DNA from: Croceibacterium_A sp035555595
GTDB lineage: Bacteria > Pseudomonadota > Alphaproteobacteria > Sphingomonadales > Sphingomonadaceae
Length of the DNA stretch: 22,610 bases
Direction of reading: 5' to 3'
Assembly (NCBI GenBank): GCA_035555595.1
Contig: DATMGK010000050.1
Location: 1-22,610 of the forward strand
This document shows, piece by piece, positions 20,231 to 22,610 of this stretch; within the stretch, counting starts at the first letter, position 1, and each line of letters starts with the position of its first letter. A program made the translations under genes and the position numbers. The notes below the pieces were generated by a model. The model was not told the origin of the DNA, did no database searches, and saw only the letters and a program-made list of their open reading frames with translations.

Positions 20231-21232
20231 TCAGCCCCCGGTAAGCGACATGTGGCGCGGCTGCGCCGGGCCGCTGCCGCGCTCTATGCTGAAATGATGC
20301 CGTTCCGGCTTGATCCGCATCGCTTCATCCAAAGCGGCGGCAAGCAGCGCGTCAGGCGCATCGGACCGCAAGGCAGCGCGCAGATCGACCTGCTCCGCCC
20401 CGCCGAGGCAGGCGTAAAGCTGGCCGGTCGCCGTCACCCGAATGCGATTGCATGAAGCACAGAAATTATTGGTGAGCGGGGTGATGAACCCGATCCGCCC
20501 GCCCGTCTCCGCCACATCGGCATAACGCGCCGGTCCGCCGGAACGGTGCCCGCTTTCCGTCAGCGTCCAGCGCTTTTCCAACTCGTCGCGGATTACCGTC
20601 AACGGCAGGTAATGATCGACCCGCTCGCCATCCACCTCACCCAACGGCATGACTTCTATCAGGGTGAGGTCGTGGCCGTGAGCGTGCGCCCATTCGACGA
20701 GGAACGGAATCTCGCCCTCGTTCAATCCCTTCAGCGCCACGGTATTGAGCTTGACCTTTAGCCCGGCCCGATGCGCCTCTGCGATGCCACGCAGGACATC
20801 ACTCAACCGGTCACGGCGGCTGAGCCGTTCGAACAGGGCGGAATCCATCGTGTCGAGCGAGACGTTCACTCGCCTGACCCCTGCCGCCGCGAGATCGCCC
20901 GCAAATTCAGCCAGTTGCGTACCATTAGTGGTGAGCGTCAGTTCATCCAGCCCATCGCCCAGCTTGCGGCCCAGCGCGTGGATCAGATCGATCACATCCC
21001 GCCGGACCAGCGGCTCTCCACCCGTCAGCCTGATCTTGGTGATGCCCCGATCGATGAAGGCCAGCGCCAGCTTGTGCAATTCCTCCAAGCTCAGCACTTC
21101 CTTGCGCGGCAGGAACTGCATGCGTTCCGGCATGCAATAGACGCAGCGCAGATCGCACCGGTCAGTCACTGACAGGCGCAGATAACTGATGCGCCGGTTA
21201 AACGCGTCAACGAGAGGAGCGGAACAGCTCAT
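20231..21232 (-). CDS. moaA: GTP 3',8-cyclase MoaA
   Basis: A radical SAM enzyme that converts GTP to 3',8-cyclo-GTP in molybdenum cofactor synthesis. The 333-residue protein has both clusters: C26-x3-C30-x2-C33 (SVTDRCDLRCVYCMPE) for SAM chemistry, and C258-x2-C261-x13-C275 (NFCASCNRIRVTATGQLYAC) for GTP binding. It also has 'IRLTGGEPLVRRDV' (68-80) and the terminal Gly-Gly required for activity. ATG start. It follows the SDR-like gene after 11 bases. MoaC, the next enzyme of the pathway, is not in the window. Confidence 0.97.
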   Translation of the reverse strand: MSCSAPLVDAFNRRISYLRLSVTDRCDLRCVYCMPERMQFLPRKEVLSLEELHKLALAFIDRGITKIRLTGGEPLVRRDVIDLIHALGRKLGDGLDELTLTTNGTQLAEFAGDLAAAGVRRVNVSLDTMDSALFERLSRRDRLSDVLRGIAEAHRAGLKVKLNTVALKGLNEGEIPFLVEWAHAHGHDLTLIEVMPLGEVDGERVDHYLPLTVIRDELEKRWTLTESGHRSGGPARYADVAETGGRIGFITPLTNNFCASCNRIRVTATGQLYACLGGAEQVDLRAALRSDAPDALLAAALDEAMRIKPERHHFSIERGSGPAQPRHMSLTGG

Positions 21233-21243
21233 ACTTCCCGTAT

Positions 21244-21579
21244 CTAACTATTTTTGCCCGGATTGCCATCCACGGCGAGGATTTGCCCCGTAACGCCCGG
21301 CGCGTGCGCGAGAAAATCCAGCGTTTCATCCAGTGCGGCAGAGTCCGCGCCGACCACGGCATTGGCCCGCGCGGGGGCCACTTCGCGGGCCAGTTCCTGA
21401 ATGCCCGCCAGCCGCCATGTGCGATGTTGATGCCCGGCGAGCGGAAAGCAGACCACGATCAGATCCGCGCCTTCCGGGTTGCCCCGGACTTGCGGCAGAT
21501 AATCGTCATGAAACACGCGCGCTGCATCCAGCGGGCTATCAGGCAGCCCCTCCACCCGCAGCATGCATATGCGTGTCAC
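21244..21579 (-). CDS. Shortened SDR-like (Rossmann-fold) protein
   Basis: A 111-residue protein. Its C-terminal half ('VAPARANAVVGADSAALDETLDFLAHAPGVTGQILAVDGNPG') is the end of a short-chain dehydrogenase, with the 'V-T-G-Q-x-L-x-V-D-G' signature. Upstream, 'DLIVVCFPLAG' could be a residual beta strand. The Rossmann TGxxxGIG cofactor loop and the catalytic YxxxK are absent, and the length is under half of a normal SDR (about 250). The start is GTG at 21579, overlapping the folB stop as GTGA. Position between folB and moaA suggests descent from a pteridine reductase (FolM/PTR1 type), now a non-enzymatic or partner protein. No frameshift or stop is visible, so it does not look like a fresh pseudogene. 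Confidence 0.75.
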   Translation of the reverse strand: MTRICMLRVEGLPDSPLDAARVFHDDYLPQVRGNPEGADLIVVCFPLAGHQHRTWRLAGIQELAREVAPARANAVVGADSAALDETLDFLAHAPGVTGQILAVDGNPGKNS

Positions 21580-21944
21580 CGCCGCTCGCGATGCAGGGTG
21601 ATGCCGATCTTCTCATCCGCCTCGCTCAGCGCCAGCTTGATGATCTTGACCGTTACCGCTTCAACCCGCGTATCCTGCACGAACAGCGTTTCGGCGACAT
21701 GATCGGCCACCGCCTCGATCAACTTGAAATGCGTGTCACCCAGAGCGTCGGAACAGGCGAACTTCAGGTCCATGTAGTTCTTGCTGGCATCCAGCGGGGT
21801 TTCCGCATCGTAGTGCGGGATTGGCTTCAGCCGCATCTGCACCGTAAACCGCAGCGGCTGAGGCTGGCCGGTTTCTTCGGAATAAATCCCGGTGTGAACC
21901 ATATGTTCGAAATCGGCGAGTTCGAGGATGAGCGAATCGGTCAT
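21576..21944 (-). CDS. folB: Dihydroneopterin aldolase family protein FolB
   Basis: FolB cleaves 7,8-dihydroneopterin to hydroxymethyl-dihydropterin and glycolaldehyde in folate synthesis. The 122-residue protein has the tunnelling fold pattern: 'HTGIYSEETGQPQPLRFTV' (17-35), Y57 in 'DASKNYMDL', E77 in 'HFKLIEAVADHVAE', and K103 near 'VTVKIIKLALSEADEKIGITLHRE'. The last motif is divergent from the usual 'KP.A.....V.V.I.R', so a related aldolase/epimerase activity is possible. ATG start, nine bases after the methyltransferase stop. Confidence 0.88.
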   Translation of the reverse strand: MTDSLILELADFEHMVHTGIYSEETGQPQPLRFTVQMRLKPIPHYDAETPLDASKNYMDLKFACSDALGDTHFKLIEAVADHVAETLFVQDTRVEAVTVKIIKLALSEADEKIGITLHRERR

Positions 21945-21953
21945 CGCGCGCCC

Positions 21954-22610
21954 TTACTCCGGATTCGACCAGCGCGCGAAGATTGCGGTGGGGAGCAGGC
22001 GGCCGCCCTCCCCCTCTTCACGAACCGCCAGATCGCCGTGCTCGATCATGCCGGGCAGATCGGCGAAATGTTCGGCCAGCAAACCAGCCAGTGCGAGGCT
22101 GCTCATCCGCACGGCATAGACCGTCAGGAACAGGAAACGGCTGTCGCCATCGAGCAGACGGCGGCAATCGGCGATCAGGGGCGGCAGGCCTTCTTCCAGC
22201 CGCCACACTTCCCCATCGGGACCACGTCCGAACTTTGGCGGATCGAGGATAATTCCGTCATAGCGCCGTTGGCGCCGCACTTCGCGCGCGACGAACTTCG
22301 CTGCGTCGTCCACCAGCCAACGCACCGGGCGATCGGCCATATCAGCCAGCGCCGCGTTCTCCCGCGCCTGCGCCACGGATTTCTTGCTGGCGTCCACATG
22401 GGTGACGGGGCCGCAGGCGCTGAGCGCCAGAGTGCCGACACCGGTGTAGCCAAACAGGTTGAGCGTCTGCGCCTGATCGCGCCCGGACAATTGCCCGCGC
22501 ATCCAGTTCCAGACCGGGGCCATGTCAGGAAAGAAACCAAGGTGGCGGAACGGGGTGCATTGTGCGGTGAAGCGCACATCATCCCATGCCAGCGGCCACC
22601 CGTCTGCCGG
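21954..22610 (-). CDS. Class I SAM-dependent methyltransferase, RlmI-like (5' end beyond window)
   Basis: The frame stays open to the window edge at 22610, so the N-terminus is missing; 218 residues are visible. The sequence resembles 23S rRNA m5C methyltransferases of the RlmI/YwbD group: 'FTAQCTPFRHLGFFPDMAPVWNWM' (substrate-side strand), SAM loop 'TLNLFGYTGVGTLALSACG', 'VTHVDASKKSVAQARENAAL', and the catalytic-loop motif 'YDGIILDPPKFGRGPDGEVWRLEEGLPPLI'. Function as an rRNA methyltransferase is inferred. A GTG at 22577 is in frame, but conserved sequence ('PADGWPLAWDDVRFTAQ') continues upstream, so it is not the real start. It leads the folB-moa gene run. Confidence 0.88.
   Translation of the reverse strand, partial: PADGWPLAWDDVRFTAQCTPFRHLGFFPDMAPVWNWMRGQLSGRDQAQTLNLFGYTGVGTLALSACGPVTHVDASKKSVAQARENAALADMADRPVRWLVDDAAKFVAREVRRQRRYDGIILDPPKFGRGPDGEVWRLEEGLPPLIADCRRLLDGDSRFLFLTVYAVRMSSLALAGLLAEHFADLPGMIEHGDLAVREEGEGGRLLPTAIFARWSNPE

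Noticed and set aside
1..22610. CRISPR array, insertion sequence, prophage, tRNA or rRNA
   Set aside because: No regularly spaced repeats, transposase or integrase motifs, or cloverleaf/rRNA signatures were seen on either strand by eye.

Overview
The window is chromosomal housekeeping DNA from a high-GC alphaproteobacterium, most likely Sphingomonadales and probably Erythrobacteraceae. The evidence is uniform high-GC codon use, a short-form SelO, an AstD of the form that begins near 'TTEIISYEPATGAELW', L21 with an Ala/Lys-rich tail, and a small degenerate Rossmann protein beside folB and moaA. The lineage call is an inference from protein resemblance. I see no rRNA, tRNA, CRISPR array, insertion sequence, phage gene or integration scar, and no gene-free stretch over 300 bases.

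Left part (1-7538): rsmE (-) and ubiA (+) diverge. A periplasmic TPR protein of the YfgM type and a BamB-like PQQ lipoprotein form a minus-strand pair for outer-membrane biogenesis. An alpha/beta hydrolase is translationally coupled (4-base ATGA overlap) to a GT4-type glycosyltransferase that has lost both glutamates of the usual E-x7-E motif. A short-form selO diverges from the hydrolase.

Middle part (7592-15941): an orphan astD; a glycine-zipper envelope protein with a clear minus-strand terminator; rarD; pyrC, whose end overlaps the end of rarD by 32 bases; and ygfZ. Next is a TetR regulator divergent from a ferritin-like metal-dependent hydrolase (PF10118 type), a hotdog thioesterase and a nitrobindin-like beta-barrel. 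A perfect 14-base inverted repeat sits on the TetR start codon and on a TTGACA box facing the hydrolase. A secreted ChaN/EreA-like protein follows.

Right part (16073-22610): a GNAT acetyltransferase lies downstream of rplU-rpmA, separated from it by a strong intrinsic terminator. The rplU leader carries a candidate promoter and two hairpins. A small lipoprotein gene overlaps by one base an FNR-type regulator with the complete four-cysteine [4Fe-4S] signature. Facing it is a three-helix membrane protein gene preceded by a perfect FNR/FixK-type box (TTGAC-N4-GTCAA), the only one I found by eye. Upstream on the same strand is a tight pterin operon: partial rRNA methyltransferase, folB, a shortened SDR-like protein, moaA, moaD and moaE.

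The most promising leads are the FNR regulator with its nearby FNR box and uncharacterised membrane protein, the shortened SDR in the folB-moa operon, the TetR-controlled ferritin-like/thioesterase/nitrobindin-like cluster, and the GT4 enzyme lacking its E-x7-E glutamates.
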